A stretch of 38,065 nucleotides of DNA from Verrucomicrobiia bacterium (GCA_020439925.1 JAGRPC010000126.1:1-38065); one strand, 5' to 3'; positions 1 to 9,515 are shown, numbered from the stretch's first letter. The notes: generated from the letters alone by a model not told the origin. Program-made: numbers and translations.

Positions 1-1096
1 CGAGAAGACCGCGCTGCTTCAAGTCGCGCACCAGCGCCGCTGCGGGCTTGTCGACGTAAACGCAGGCCGCCGGCAAGGAAGTGAGAATGCTGGTGTGGTT
101 GTCCCAGGTCTGGTTTCCGGTGAAGATCGAGACAAAACGCACCCCCCGTTCGATGAGTCGACGGGCAATGAGACAACGGGTTCCGAAATCGTCGGTCTCC
201 TTCACTCCAATGCCATACATGGCCTTGGTGGCCTCGCTCTCCTGCGAGAGATCGAGAGCTTCCTTCGCGGCGACCTGCATGCGGGCCGCAAGTTCGAAGC
301 TCTGGATGCGGGCCTCGAGTTCATTCTCTCCGGGACGCTCGTCGAGATGCTTCCGGTTCAGCCCTCCCACGAAATCGAGGTAACGCTGCTGCGCCTCCCC
401 CTTGAGTGACATTGGTGGATCGAGGTTGAGGATACGCGGCTCCTTCGGGCGGATCACGGTTCCCTGGTAGACCGAAGGCAGCCAGCCATTGGTGAAGTTG
501 TCGACACCAAGCACGGGAAGACCGCGGGGATCGGTGAGGGCGACGTAGGCGGGAAGGTTCTGGTTCTCCGATCCCAGACCGTAGGTGAGCCAGCTGCCGA
601 GGGTGGGACGACCGGTGAGGATGGACCCGTTGTGAAGCGCGTTGATGGATTGCCCGTGATTGTTCACCCCGGTGTGCATCGAACGGATCATTGTGATGTC
701 GTCGGCGATCCCGGCCATGTGGGGCACAAGTTCGCTGAAATCCATCCCGCTCTTTCCGTGCTTTGAGAACTTCCACGGAGAACCCATCACCTCGCGGCTG
801 GCGCCGGCGGCGTCATCGTATTTGACCTCACCAGGGAAATCCTTCCCATCGAGTCGCGTCAGCTCGGGCTTGGGGTCGAACAGGTCGATGTGGCTCGGCC
901 CGCCCTGCATGAACATCGAGATCATGGCCTTCGCCTTGCCGAAACTGGTCGGCGGCTTGGGAAGGTTGTCGTAACTCCGATGGTCGGCCCCCGAAAGAGC
1001 GGGATTGGCGAGCAAGCCCTGTTCCTGCAACAGCGTGGCCAGGGCGATACCACCGAGACCGTAGCTGCCTTCGAGAAAATGTCGCCGGGTCAGCAT
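1..1096 (-). CDS. DUF1501 domain-containing protein (3' end beyond window)
   Basis: The reading frame is open from an ATG at 1096 to the left edge, about 365 codons, so the C-terminus is missing. The N-terminus has a Tat-like signal (TRRHFLEGSYGLGGIAL), followed by blocks typical of DUF1501: FMQGGPSHIDLFDPKP near residue 60, SMHTGVNNHGQS near 145 and TGNQTWDNHTS near 330. DUF1501 proteins are related to the alkaline-phosphatase/sulfatase fold and are exported; their substrate is unknown. The start lies 9 nt after the stop of the PSD1 gene, so the two form an operon, the usual arrangement in Planctomycetes and Verrucomicrobia. The family call is secure; the function is not known. Confidence 0.88.
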   Translation of the reverse strand, partial: MLTRRHFLEGSYGLGGIALATLLQEQGLLANPALSGADHRSYDNLPKPPTSFGKAKAMISMFMQGGPSHIDLFDPKPELTRLDGKDFPGEVKYDDAAGASREVMGSPWKFSKHGKSGMDFSELVPHMAGIADDITMIRSMHTGVNNHGQSINALHNGSILTGRPTLGSWLTYGLGSENQNLPAYVALTDPRGLPVLGVDNFTNGWLPSVYQGTVIRPKEPRILNLDPPMSLKGEAQQRYLDFVGGLNRKHLDERPGENELEARIQSFELAARMQVAAKEALDLSQESEATKAMYGIGVKETDDFGTRCLIARRLIERGVRFVSIFTGNQTWDNHTSILTSLPAACVYVDKPAAALVRDLKQRGLL

Positions 1097-1105
1097 GATC
1101 GTTGT

Positions 1106-3808
1106 TCAGTCGAGATAGAGAAACTCGTTCGCGCTCATCAAGGCGTGCCCGAGGGCTGCAAAACCCATGACACGGGCCGGGGCCGGATTGGGGTCGATGG
1201 GACCTGCGGACTTTTCGAACCTGGCCGGTTCCACCATATAGTGCGCGGTCTGCATGGTCAGGAAAGCGATGCCCGACTCCAGTTCCTCGCTGACCGGATC
1301 GCGTCCATAGACGATCTGCCAGGCGCGGCGCACCTGCTCCTCCACGGGGGCGTCACCGCACTCCTTGAAGAGCCGTTCCCCGAAGTACTGGGCAAATTCC
1401 CGCATGCCGAGATTGTTCATGAGGAGAAGGCTCTGCGGACTCACCGTGGTCACGGGCCGGATCTCGCAGTTGGCGGTGGTCATGTCGGGAGCGTCGAAGG
1501 TGGCAAACATCTCGAGCGGACGCGAGCGGCGGATCTGCACATAGACGCTTCGCCGGAATTCTTCGCCATTCAGGGGAATGTATTTGCCCGTCTGGCGGCC
1601 AGCCGTGTCCATGGTGTCCACTCCGAGGACCACCTGCCCCTCCTCCGTGAGCATGACCGGCACGGGCGTACCGCCCCTCTTCGGATTCAGTTTGCCGGAG
1701 ACGACAAGCAGGGCGTCGCGCAGAACCTCGGCTTCGAGGCGTTTCTTGTTCTGACGGCTGAGAAGGCGGTTGTCGGGATCGATGAGGTCGCGCTTCGCGT
1801 CGCGGTCGGACTGCTGGCGCCAGGTGTGGCTGTTGAGGATGAGACGGTGCAGTTCCTTCAGGCTCCATCCCTTCGCCATGAACTCCGAGGCGAGCCAGTC
1901 GAGCAGTTCGGGATGACTGGGGGTTTCCCCGAGGTGACCGAAATCTGCCGGCGTCTTCACCAGGCCCGTGCCGAAGTGGTGCATCCAGACGCGGTTCACG
2001 ATGACACGTGCGAGCAGCGGGTGCGTGCCATCGGTGAGCATCTCGGCGAAAGCGAGGCGGCGACCCGTGGTCGGAACGTCTTCGCGGTTCTCGGGTAATT
2101 GGGCCTTCCTCCAGTCTCCAAACACGTCCAGGTCGGAGGGAGTCACCGCATCCTTGGGCGACTCGGGATTGCCACGGTGGAAAAGGTGGGTGGCAGGGAT
2201 GGCCCCCGGTTTCGCGGGAAGTTCGGCAAAGGCCTGGACAAGGTCTTCCTTCGGCTTCTTCGCACGCACCGCGGCCGCCTCCTCGGTCATCTTCTTGAGC
2301 GTGTCGGCGTGCTTGGTCTTGTAGGTCGTGTCGTAGAGGTAGAGTGACCCCGCACTCAGCTTTTCGACGCTGGGATGCTGCTTGAGCAGGGCGAGTTGCT
2401 CGGGTGTGCGATCCTTCGCCGCAGCCCGGAACGCCTTCCGGAGCGGATCGCGGACCGCCTCTTCACGCTTGGCGAGTTCCTTCTCCAGCACCTCGGAGAT
2501 GAACTCTTCCTGCTTGATGAGACGGGCATCGTCGATCTTCTTTGCCTCGGCCTCGATCGCGTCCGCCGCGGCCTTGTCCTCCTTGGTTCTCAGGGAGACC
2601 AGTCTCTGGGCCGGCAGCCGCCAGGCCGCAGGCTGGAATCCCGGTTCGAAGACCGCCCGGAGTTCGTAGAAGTCTTTCTGAGTGATGGGATCGTAACGGT
2701 GGTCGTGGCACTCCGCACACTGGATCGTCATGCCATAAAACGCCGTGCTGACGATCTTGAGAGTATCGGTGATGGAGGCATTCCGCGCCAGGAGCGTATT
2801 CTCCGAGGCGGTGCCGTCGGGCGCCATGCGAAGGAAGCCGGTGGCGGCCATCAGTTCGGCGTAACGCGCCCTACCCTCGCTCGTGGGCGCATCCGCATTC
2901 AGTCCCAGCTTGGCGGCGATCTCGTCTCCCGCGAGTTGTTCCCGCACGAACTCGTCGAATGGCTTGTCGGCGTTCAAGGCGTTGATGACATAATCACGAA
3001 ACCTCCAGGCATGGGGTCGTTCCGTGTCCTTCTCGTTGAATCCATCGGAATCGGCATAACCGGCCACATCGAGCCAGTGCCGCCCCCAGCGTTCCCCGTA
3101 AGCCGGGGAAGCCAGATATCGGTCGACCAGTTTCCCCCATTCCTCGTCGGAGAATGGCGATCCGTTTCCGGCGGCCGGAGAAAGCGGATCGACGCTTCCC
3201 GGAGGCAATCCGGAGAGATCGTAAGCGAGGCGGCGCTCCAGCGTCGCGGCATCGGCTTCGTCGGAAAACGAGAGCCCGTTCTCATCCAGCTTCGCCCGGA
3301 CGAAAGCGTCGATGGGATTGTTCTCGCGGGAATCCCTTTTCGCGGGAACGTCCGGGCGCCGGATCGGCTGCAGGGACCACCAGGAGCGCTCTTCCTCGGT
3401 AAACTGCGGCTCGGCACCGAGAGTCTCGGGTTCAGGCCTGGCCGTGGGGGCACCCGCGAGAATCCATTGCTCGATGGTTGCGATGTCACGTTCGGGAAGT
3501 TTCGCCTTCTCCTTGGGCATCTCTCCGTTCTTGATGAGTTCCAGGAGGTGGCTCCCGGCCGGCTTCCCGGGAACCAGGGCGGGACCGGACTCCCCCCCCT
3601 TCAACAGAAAGCGTGTCAGTCGCACATCGAGATCGCCCTTTTTCTCACCATCCTCCCCATGGCAGTGAAAACAGTGGGCTTTCAGGATGGGACGCACGTC
3701 TTTTTCGAAAACCGGCGCCGAAATACCCTCCCTCGCCGGAGCCATGGCAAGGACCATGACCAGCAAAGGAAACGCGAACGGGGCCGGCGAGACGATCCGG
3801 ATTGTCAT
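1106..3808 (-). CDS. PSD1 / planctomycete cytochrome c domain surface protein (DUF1549-DUF1553)
   Basis: A 900-residue exported protein. Order: signal peptide (1-31), a planctomycete cytochrome-c-like domain with a CFHCH haem-attachment motif at 46-50, DUF1549/PSCyt2 from about 165 (FVRAKLDENGLSF, RRLAYDLSGLPP) with a second CxxCH motif (CAECHDH) near 370, a charged helical middle at 410-520, then DUF1553/PSD1 (from NRVWMHHFGTGLV onward, ending near the C-terminus). Members are thought to be cell-envelope redox or scaffold proteins linked to breakdown of complex polymers, but no reaction has been proven. It is first in an operon with the DUF1501 gene. A promoter with TAAATT at 3822-3817 ends only 8 nt before the ATG, suggesting a leaderless message. 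No LamG domain is present, although some relatives carry one. Confidence 0.93.
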   Translation of the reverse strand: MTIRIVSPAPFAFPLLVMVLAMAPAREGISAPVFEKDVRPILKAHCFHCHGEDGEKKGDLDVRLTRFLLKGGESGPALVPGKPAGSHLLELIKNGEMPKEKAKLPERDIATIEQWILAGAPTARPEPETLGAEPQFTEEERSWWSLQPIRRPDVPAKRDSRENNPIDAFVRAKLDENGLSFSDEADAATLERRLAYDLSGLPPGSVDPLSPAAGNGSPFSDEEWGKLVDRYLASPAYGERWGRHWLDVAGYADSDGFNEKDTERPHAWRFRDYVINALNADKPFDEFVREQLAGDEIAAKLGLNADAPTSEGRARYAELMAATGFLRMAPDGTASENTLLARNASITDTLKIVSTAFYGMTIQCAECHDHRYDPITQKDFYELRAVFEPGFQPAAWRLPAQRLVSLRTKEDKAAADAIEAEAKKIDDARLIKQEEFISEVLEKELAKREEAVRDPLRKAFRAAAKDRTPEQLALLKQHPSVEKLSAGSLYLYDTTYKTKHADTLKKMTEEAAAVRAKKPKEDLVQAFAELPAKPGAIPATHLFHRGNPESPKDAVTPSDLDVFGDWRKAQLPENREDVPTTGRRLAFAEMLTDGTHPLLARVIVNRVWMHHFGTGLVKTPADFGHLGETPSHPELLDWLASEFMAKGWSLKELHRLILNSHTWRQQSDRDAKRDLIDPDNRLLSRQNKKRLEAEVLRDALLVVSGKLNPKRGGTPVPVMLTEEGQVVLGVDTMDTAGRQTGKYIPLNGEEFRRSVYVQIRRSRPLEMFATFDAPDMTTANCEIRPVTTVSPQSLLLMNNLGMREFAQYFGERLFKECGDAPVEEQVRRAWQIVYGRDPVSEELESGIAFLTMQTAHYMVEPARFEKSAGPIDPNPAPARVMGFAALGHALMSANEFLYLD

Positions 3809-3816
3809 CGATTACG

Positions 3817-3845
3817 AATTTAAATACCTGTGACTGAACCTTCAA
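3817..3845 (-). promoter_or_regulatory. Candidate sigma-70-type promoter of the PSD1-DUF1501 operon
   Basis: On the minus strand TTGAAG (3845-3840), a 17-nt spacer and TAAATT (3822-3817). The -10 ends 8 nt before the ATG at 3808, so the expected start of transcription falls on or next to the start codon. The spacing is ideal and the region is otherwise non-coding; the assignment is from pattern only. Confidence 0.55.
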
Positions 3846-3928
3846 GAAGGCCGAAAGACGGGTTGACGTGAGGCGCATTCGAGGCGCACGGCGGTAGGGA
3901 AACGGCAGGAATCACGCCAATTTTTGCA

Positions 3929-3957
3929 TTTCCATTTTCAGGAGGGCTTGCTAGGGT
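3929..3957 (+). promoter_or_regulatory. Weak candidate promoter of acs
   Basis: TTTCCA (3929-3934), 17 nt, TAGGGT (3952-3957). The -35 matches the consensus only in part, but the -10 resembles those at other genes here (a C followed by TAGnnT). Predicted transcription start about 3964, giving a leader of about 17 nt before the ATG at 3981. Confidence 0.35.
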
Positions 3958-3980
3958 CCGGGCTCCAAAAATTCCGACCC

Positions 3981-5927
3981 ATGAGCCAGAACATCGAATC
4001 CCTCCAGAAAGAAGACCGGATTTTCGCCCCGCCCGCCGCCTTTTCCGCCAAATCTCATGTCCGTTCCATGGAGGAATACGAGTCGATGCACGAACGCTCG
4101 ATCAACGATCCCGAAGGCTGGTGGAGTGAACGCGCCGCCACCCTGCAATGGCAAAAGACCTGGGACCAGGTCCTCGACTGGAGCGACGCCCCTTTCGCGA
4201 AATGGTTTGTCGGCGGTCAGATCAATGCCGCGGAGAACTGTCTCGACCGGCACGTAGCCGCCGGCAAGGGCGACCAGGTGGCGATCCACTGGGTCGGTGA
4301 GCCGGGTGACACACGCGATCTCACTTATTCCGAATTGCTCGTGGAAACCTGCCGTTTTGCCAATGCCCTCAAGGCCCAGGGAATCAAGGCCGGCGACCGG
4401 GTTCTCATCTACATGCCCATGGTTCCCGAAGCGGCCGTGGCGATGCTGGCCTGCGCCCGCATCGGAGCGGTTCATTCGGTCGTCTTTGGTGGATTCTCGG
4501 CAAGTTCGATCCGGGACAGACTCGATGACTCCGAAGCCGTGGCCATCGTCACCGCCGATGGCGGATGGCGTCGGGGATCCATCGTCCCGCTGAAGGCCAA
4601 TGTCGACGACGCCCTCTCCGCCTACGGCAAAGTCGAGACCGTATTTGTCCTGAAACGCTGCGGCAACGAAGTCTCCATGCAGGCAGGGCGGGACCTGTGG
4701 TGGCACGAGGCCGTCGCCGAGGCTTCGGCGGAATGCCCTGCGGAGGGTTTCGATGCCGAACATCCCCTCTTCATTCTCTACACCTCCGGTTCGACCGGCA
4801 AACCGAAGGGCATCCTTCACACCACAGGCGGTTATCTCACGGGAACGTCCACGACCTTCCACTACATCTTCGACCACCAACCCGACGACGTTTACTGGTG
4901 CACCGCCGACGTCGGCTGGATCACCGGTCACAGCTACATCGTCTACGGACCCATGGCCTGCGGCGCCACTCAGGTGATGTACGAGGGTGCCCCCAATGCA
5001 CCGGACTGGGGGCGATTCTGGAAGATCATCCAGGATTACAAGGTATCCGTCTTCTACACCGCCCCGACGGCGATCCGCGCGTTCATCAAGGCCGGCGACG
5101 AATTCGTCGATTCCTACGATCTTTCTTCCCTCCGCCTTCTTGGATCGGTCGGCGAGCCGATCAATCCCGAAGCCTGGATGTGGTATCACGAAAAGATCGG
5201 CGGAGGTCGCTGCCCCATCGTGGACACCTGGTGGCAAACGGAGACGGGAGCGATCATGATCTCCCCGCTTCCCGGCGCAACTCCCATCGTGCCCGGAACC
5301 GCGACGAAGCCCTTCTTCGGGATCGACGCCGCGATTCTCGACGAATCCGGCAATCCCTGTGGCCCGAACGAAGGCGGAAAGCTCGTCATCCGGAAGCCGT
5401 GGCCCAGCATGCTCCGCACCATTTACAAGGATCCCCAGCGCTTCAAGGACACCTACTGGAGCGAATACGAGGGCATCTACCTCGCCGGTGACGGTGCCCG
5501 CACCGACGACCACGGCTACTTTTGGATCGTGGGCCGTCTCGACGACGTCCTCAACGTCTCGGGTCACCGCCTCGGCACCGCCGAAGTGGAGAGCGCCCTC
5601 GTCTCCCACCCCGCCGTCGCCGAAGCCGCCGTCGTGGGCCGTCCTCACGAGATCAAAGGCCAGGCCGTGGTTGCCTTTGTCACGCTAAAGGAACACGCCG
5701 TGCACGGACCCGAACTCGCCAAGGAACTCCAGAACCACGTCGGTCACGAGATCGGTGCGATTGCCAAACCCGATGACATCCGCTTCACGCAATCCCTGCC
5801 CAAGACCCGCAGCGGCAAGATCATGCGTCGCCTTCTCAAGGAGATCGTCGCCGGCGGAGAAGTGAAGGGAGACACGTCGACTCTCGAGGATTTCAACGTC
5901 GTGGCGAGCCTGCAAAAGGAAGACTGA
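3981..5927 (+). CDS. acs: Acetyl-CoA synthetase (AMP-forming)
   Basis: Cytoplasmic enzyme converting acetate, ATP and CoA to acetyl-CoA, AMP and pyrophosphate through acetyl-AMP. 648 residues, the usual length of the family. Visible motifs: the N-terminal Acs block (residues about 30-80), the A3 P-loop [12 protein letters not shown] at 266-277, DTWWQTETG near 415, the hinge and A8 region ([16 protein letters not shown], about 516-531) and the C-terminal [11 protein letters not shown], whose lysine at about 613 is the residue controlled by acetylation in characterised Acs enzymes. The ATG at 3981 was chosen over a TTG at 3924 because the extra 19 residues do not resemble Acs. An AGGAGG at 3940-3945 is too far upstream to set this start. 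Divergent from the PSD1 operon. Confidence 0.97.
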   Translation: MSQNIESLQKEDRIFAPPAAFSAKSHVRSMEEYESMHERSINDPEGWWSERAATLQWQKTWDQVLDWSDAPFAKWFVGGQINAAENCLDRHVAAGKGDQVAIHWVGEPGDTRDLTYSELLVETCRFANALKAQGIKAGDRVLIYMPMVPEAAVAMLACARIGAVHSVVFGGFSASSIRDRLDDSEAVAIVTADGGWRRGSIVPLKANVDDALSAYGKVETVFVLKRCGNEVSMQAGRDLWWHEAVAEASAECPAEGFDAEHPLFILYTSGSTGKPKGILHTTGGYLTGTSTTFHYIFDHQPDDVYWCTADVGWITGHSYIVYGPMACGATQVMYEGAPNAPDWGRFWKIIQDYKVSVFYTAPTAIRAFIKAGDEFVDSYDLSSLRLLGSVGEPINPEAWMWYHEKIGGGRCPIVDTWWQTETGAIMISPLPGATPIVPGTATKPFFGIDAAILDESGNPCGPNEGGKLVIRKPWPSMLRTIYKDPQRFKDTYWSEYEGIYLAGDGARTDDHGYFWIVGRLDDVLNVSGHRLGTAEVESALVSHPAVAEAAVVGRPHEIKGQAVVAFVTLKEHAVHGPELAKELQNHVGHEIGAIAKPDDIRFTQSLPKTRSGKIMRRLLKEIVAGGEVKGDTSTLEDFNVVASLQKED

Positions 5928-5953
5928 GCGAAGCCGCAAAATGCGGAGTTAGC

Positions 5954-5994
5954 GCGCCCATACCTTCGCAAAGGATTCGGGCGCCTTTCCCTTT
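5954..5994 (+). terminator. Possible intrinsic terminator after acs
   Basis: An outer stem GCGCCC (5954-5959) / GGGCGC (5979-5984) encloses a small inner hairpin CCTT-CGCA-AAGG; a pyrimidine run containing five Ts follows. The U-tract is interrupted by Cs, so the terminator is moderate at best. Confidence 0.4.
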
Positions 5995-5999
5995 TTGCC

Positions 6000-6028
6000 T
6001 TGACGCAGGAACCGCGTGCTTTTTGGAT
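6000..6028 (+). promoter_or_regulatory. Weak candidate promoter of the PAS sensor gene
   Basis: TTGACG (6000-6005), 17 nt, TTGGAT (6023-6028). The -35 is good and the -10 poor. The predicted start near 6035 would leave a leader of about 22 nt before the ATG at 6057. Confidence 0.28.
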
Positions 6029-6056
6029 AGCTCCGGGAAACCGCGACGCCAATCCA

Positions 6057-7412
6057 ATGAGCCGCCGTCCGTTCGCCTCCAGACCTGTTGTGTTCAGGTG
6101 GGGACTCCTCCTTTTGTGCGCAGGAGCGACGGTGTTCGCGACCTCTCAGGAATCCTTCAGGCCATCCACTTCACTCGAACTTACTCCGATCGAAGTGGCC
6201 TGGATCCGCGATCATCCCGTGGTCCGCTACGGCTCCGATCCGGCCTGGCCCCCTTTTTCGCAGCAGGAAAGAAATCACTCCTCTGGACTCGACCACGAAT
6301 ACATCGAATTGGTCTCACACCGCCTGGGAGTTCGATTTGAATATGTCCCGAGTTCCGATTGGAACGATACCTTGGCCAGATTCAACCGTGGGGAAATCGA
6401 CCTCCTTACCGGTGTTGCCGACCTTCCGTCCCGTCGGCTGGATCTGCTCTACACGGATCCGATTACGACCTTTCCTCTCGCCATCATCGTCCGTCGCGAC
6501 GGGCCTTTCTTCGAATCCCTCGCCCGAATGGCCCGGGACGGCGTTCCATTCGCGGGTCCGGCCGGTTATGCCCCCACCGTATTTCTCGAAACTCGCTATC
6601 CAGCCCTGCGCCTCACACCAACCCGGACTTCGCTCGAGGCACTCACCCTCGTGTCGAACGGCGAAGCCGACGCCGTGCTCGAGAATCTCGGAGTTGCCTC
6701 CCATCTGGTACGGTCACAGGGGCTCTCCAATCTCAAGATCACCGGCGTCTCGGAAGAACGATTCGATCCCCGCTTCGGGGTGCGGACCGATCTCCCTATC
6801 CTGCGCGGGCTTCTCGACAAGGCCCTCGACCAGATCACCGAGGCCGAGCGCCTCCAGATCAACGACAAATGGGTCATGCTGGAAACGTCCCGGCTCTGGG
6901 ACTGGAAACGAGTCCTCACGATTCTGGCCCCCGTCCTCGGTGCCGCCACGCTCATCGTTCTGATCCTCCTTTATCTGAACCGCCGCCTCCAGCGTGAGCT
7001 GACCCTTCGTCGGGCTGCCGAAGATTCCCTTCGAAGCAGTGAAGCCAGATTTCGCCACCTTTTCGAAACCATGCCGGATGCCTTCCTTCTGACCCAGACG
7101 GACGGTCGCATCCAGTTCGTGAACGAAACCGCCGTCTCGATGCTGGGAATCGGATCCAAACCCGTCATCGAACGGCTCAATCTTGCCACTTTCCTGGGTC
7201 ATCCCGAGGATCTGCCACGGATTCTATCGCTGCTGAGAACCCACGGCCGGGTCCTCGACCATCCCATCGAGTTCGTCCGAAGCGACGGAAGGCACCTCAA
7301 TTGCCTCTGCCACGTGCAACTGGTAAACGGTCGTTCCGGCGAAGAAGCAGGCCTCGAGTGGATCGCCTCCCGGGACGAAGATCCCGATCGCGAGCCACCC
7401 TGCTTGACCTGA
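6057..7412 (+). CDS. Membrane sensor with periplasmic SBP_bac_3 domain and cytoplasmic PAS domain, no output domain
   Basis: 451 residues. Order: signal sequence or first membrane segment (about 8-30), a periplasmic solute-binding family 3 domain (about 45-275; opens with TPIEVAWIRDHPVVRYGSDP, the form seen in the Venus-flytrap domains of BvgS-like sensors), one transmembrane helix (about 286-308), a short coil, and one PAS domain (about 328-430). The frame then stops after an acidic tail. No histidine kinase, GGDEF, EAL or phosphatase domain follows, and the DNA beyond is the 3' end of the opposite-strand NHL gene, so a simple frameshift cannot restore one. It may signal through a partner protein, or be a decayed kinase. 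The bound ligand cannot be told; amino acids are common for the family. The ATG at 6057 gives a proper signal sequence. Confidence 0.85.
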   Translation: MSRRPFASRPVVFRWGLLLLCAGATVFATSQESFRPSTSLELTPIEVAWIRDHPVVRYGSDPAWPPFSQQERNHSSGLDHEYIELVSHRLGVRFEYVPSSDWNDTLARFNRGEIDLLTGVADLPSRRLDLLYTDPITTFPLAIIVRRDGPFFESLARMARDGVPFAGPAGYAPTVFLETRYPALRLTPTRTSLEALTLVSNGEADAVLENLGVASHLVRSQGLSNLKITGVSEERFDPRFGVRTDLPILRGLLDKALDQITEAERLQINDKWVMLETSRLWDWKRVLTILAPVLGAATLIVLILLYLNRRLQRELTLRRAAEDSLRSSEARFRHLFETMPDAFLLTQTDGRIQFVNETAVSMLGIGSKPVIERLNLATFLGHPEDLPRILSLLRTHGRVLDHPIEFVRSDGRHLNCLCHVQLVNGRSGEEAGLEWIASRDEDPDREPPCLT

Positions 7413-7418
7413 ATCGAC

Positions 7419-8903
7419 TCACTTCCGTTTCCCCAGCACCGTGACCTTCTGCACGGAAGAGAAATTCCCGGCGGGATCGATTGCCCGAAATCCGACCAGG
7501 ACACGCCGCTTAACAGATTTGATCGTCTGTCTCCAAGCGATCTGTCCGGAAACAGGCAACCACGCGGCACCCGTCCGATATTCGACGCGAGTCACCGCAT
7601 GATTGTCGGATGCGGTTCCCCGAATGACCACCTTTCGTCGTTTTGTTACAAGACGTCTCTTCCCCAAGACCTTCAGGAGTGGCGTCACCTTGTCCAGAAC
7701 GGATGGATCCAACCTCAAAATACGATGGTTTCCCGTGTCGGCTAACCACAAGGCTCCGTCCCCCGAAATGCCCAGCCCCTCCGGCAGAGTCAAACTCGTC
7801 TGGTTGGTATCGGAAGAGTTCTGGGTAAACCCGTCCTGCCCGATCACGCCATCAGCGTCCCCGCCGTTCCCTTTCGTCACCACCCGGTTGAACCACGTGA
7901 CCCGGTTCGTAAACTTCTGGGAGACATAAAGACGGTCAAATTCGTCGATCCCCAGAGAGTAGGGATACCAAAGATCGGCAGCGCCCATTCCAGACAATGG
8001 ACCGACCGTTGTGAGGTCGGGTTGGCCGAGGACCCGCACGGCCGATACTCCATCACCCAGTGTCGCCGCATTGGCGAACACTACGACACGATGATTTGTC
8101 TCCTCGGCGACATAAAGATTACCCGCCGAATCGAGGGCGAGGTCCTTGGGCAATTCCAACTCTGCGGCAGTGGCCCCGCCATCTCCGGGTACGTCCACGT
8201 CGTTGGAGACGAAATCGGATTGTCCCAGCACCCGGGAGGCATTTGCTCCATCGCCAATGGAATATACATTATCGAATCGAAGGACCCGGTGATTGAGCGA
8301 ATCCGCGACCCATACGTGTTGCTCGCGATCCGCGCAGATCCCCTTGGGAAGGCTCATTCGCGAACGCGATAGGCCGCTGCCACGGTCCGCGTAGTTGCCC
8401 TGTCCAAGCACGAGGCCGGCGCTACCGCCTGTCATAGGCTGGGAGGAAGCGTTGAAAAACGCAAGAACCCGGTGGTTTCCCGAGTCCGAAACCCACAAGG
8501 TCCCAAAGGAGTCAACAAAAACTTCACCAGGTGAAGCGAGACGATCGGCCGAAGCACTGACCTGTCCTCGGTTGATCTGATTCGACGTGAAATCGGGCTG
8601 ACCAAACACCGCCTCGGCTTCCGCTCCGTTCGCCAAGTCCGCAACGGATTGAAAGCGGAGCACCCTGTGGTTCAGCGTATCGGCGAGAAACACCTTCTCC
8701 GAGGTCGGATCGACCGCAACGGCCTGCGGCCCCGACACACCGGAAGTCGAGGCAGATGACCCGCTGACAAAAAAAGTCGGCTGACCGAGAACGAGATCCG
8801 CTTCCGGCCTCTGGGCCATCACCGCGGAAGCGGAAATCAGCATAAACAGACCGAGAGGAAAACCTTGATAGGCAGAAGGAAGAGGAAAACGAATCATCAT
8901 CAT
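7419..8903 (-). CDS. Secreted NHL-repeat beta-propeller protein with C-terminal Ig-like domain
   Basis: About 494 residues. A signal peptide ends at VMAQ; about six NHL blades follow, each with a variant of the LADTxNHRVLRF motif (ADTLNHRVLRF, SDSGNHRVLAF, ADSLNHRVLRF, AEETNHRVVVF, SQKFTNRVTWF, ADTGNHRILRL). Between blades recurs a VLGQPDF-like motif, common in verrucomicrobial NHL proteins. The last ~70 residues (from VIRGTASDNHAVTRVEY) look like a bacterial Ig-like domain. The propeller probably binds a ligand or protein outside the cell; no enzyme activity is evident. The start is one of three adjacent ATGs (8903, 8900, 8897); the frame is open further upstream but without signal-like sequence. 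It ends 6 nt from the convergent sensor gene. Confidence 0.85.
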   Translation of the reverse strand: MMMIRFPLPSAYQGFPLGLFMLISASAVMAQRPEADLVLGQPTFFVSGSSASTSGVSGPQAVAVDPTSEKVFLADTLNHRVLRFQSVADLANGAEAEAVFGQPDFTSNQINRGQVSASADRLASPGEVFVDSFGTLWVSDSGNHRVLAFFNASSQPMTGGSAGLVLGQGNYADRGSGLSRSRMSLPKGICADREQHVWVADSLNHRVLRFDNVYSIGDGANASRVLGQSDFVSNDVDVPGDGGATAAELELPKDLALDSAGNLYVAEETNHRVVVFANAATLGDGVSAVRVLGQPDLTTVGPLSGMGAADLWYPYSLGIDEFDRLYVSQKFTNRVTWFNRVVTKGNGGDADGVIGQDGFTQNSSDTNQTSLTLPEGLGISGDGALWLADTGNHRILRLDPSVLDKVTPLLKVLGKRRLVTKRRKVVIRGTASDNHAVTRVEYRTGAAWLPVSGQIAWRQTIKSVKRRVLVGFRAIDPAGNFSSVQKVTVLGKRK

Positions 8904-8928
8904 TAGGAGTGAACCCTGATTACTTCGC

Positions 8929-8956
8929 ATGCTAACCCTCTTGCATGATGACTCAA
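8929..8956 (-). promoter_or_regulatory. Candidate promoter of the NHL gene
   Basis: On the minus strand TTGAGT (8956-8951), 16 nt, TAGCAT (8934-8929). The predicted start near 8922 lies downstream of the more upstream in-frame ATG at 8930 and so supports a start at 8903. The remainder of the 303-nt gap 8904-9206 holds the rpsU promoter and otherwise nothing recognisable. Confidence 0.4.
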
Positions 8957-9106
8957 ACGTTTCCAGCCTCCCGGGGTCATTCACGTAGTGCAAGCCTCTG
9001 CTGTATCCGAACAACAGGCCGGATTGCAAAGAGTCGGGCCCCATGAAACCCTTGTTCTCGCGGGAAAAATTCATAAAGAAACGGCGCAGGAGGCGGACTC
9101 TCCCCC

Positions 9107-9135
9107 TTGACGAACGGGTCTTCCCCTCCTAAATT
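9107..9135 (+). promoter_or_regulatory. Strong sigma-70-type promoter of rpsU
   Basis: TTGACG (9107-9112), exactly 17 nt, TAAATT (9130-9135), with -35 matching TTGACA in five of six positions. Predicted transcription start about 9142, giving a 5' leader of about 65 nt before the rpsU ATG. This is the clearest sigma-70-type promoter in the window and fits a ribosomal protein gene. Confidence 0.7.
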
Positions 9136-9206
9136 CCCGGCTTTCCGTCCCCGGAGGCGTTCCCCCCGGACCATCTCGTATTTCCCGAACTTATCCCCCC
9201 AGCGAC

Positions 9207-9437
9207 ATGCCCGAAGTAGAAGTCAAAAAAGGCGAGCCGATCGACCGCGCCCTCAAGCGGCTCAAGAGCAAAATGGAATCCGAAGGCATCATGGAGGAAA
9301 TGCGCCGCCTCCGCGCCTTCGAAACCCCGACGCAGAAGACGAAGCGCAAGGCTCGCTCCAACGCCAAGCGCAACAAGAACAAGTTCCGCTTCACGCTCCG
9401 CACCGCCGCCACTCCGGCAGCGACCGAAGAGGGTTGA
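9207..9437 (+). CDS. rpsU: 30S ribosomal protein bS21
   Basis: 76 residues, basic. The N-terminus MPEVEVKKGEPIDRALKRLK and the following EGIMEEMRRLRAFETP and KTKRKAR segments match bS21, which sits near the anti-Shine-Dalgarno end of 16S rRNA and helps initiation. The tail after about residue 65 (TAATPAATEEG) is an unconserved extension. The gene is monocistronic, with its own promoter (9107-9135) and intrinsic terminator (9465-9496). No Shine-Dalgarno precedes the ATG: the upstream sequence is a run of Cs. This is consistent with the weak SD use seen across the window. Confidence 0.95.
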   Translation: MPEVEVKKGEPIDRALKRLKSKMESEGIMEEMRRLRAFETPTQKTKRKARSNAKRNKNKFRFTLRTAATPAATEEG

Positions 9438-9464
9438 TCCTCGCGACGGTTTAAGGGAAATACG

Positions 9465-9496
9465 AAAAGAGGCTGCCGGTTCAGGCAGCCTTTTTT
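9465..9496 (+). terminator. Intrinsic terminator of rpsU
   Basis: Perfect 7-bp stem GGCTGCC (9471-9477) / GGCAGCC (9484-9490), loop GGTTCA, followed by six Ts (9491-9496). An A-rich flank upstream can extend the stem, so it may also work for transcription arriving on the minus strand. Confidence 0.85.
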
Positions 9497-9515
9497 GTTT
9501 CGTCACCGGCCGACT

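Noticed and set aside
890-2098. Long open frames opposite real genes (890-2098, 2375-3823, 3951-5648, 16037-17476, 17553-18914, 25817-27517)
   Set aside because: They lie antisense to well-identified genes, are rich in R, G, H and P from the GC-rich complementary strand, and show no known motifs.
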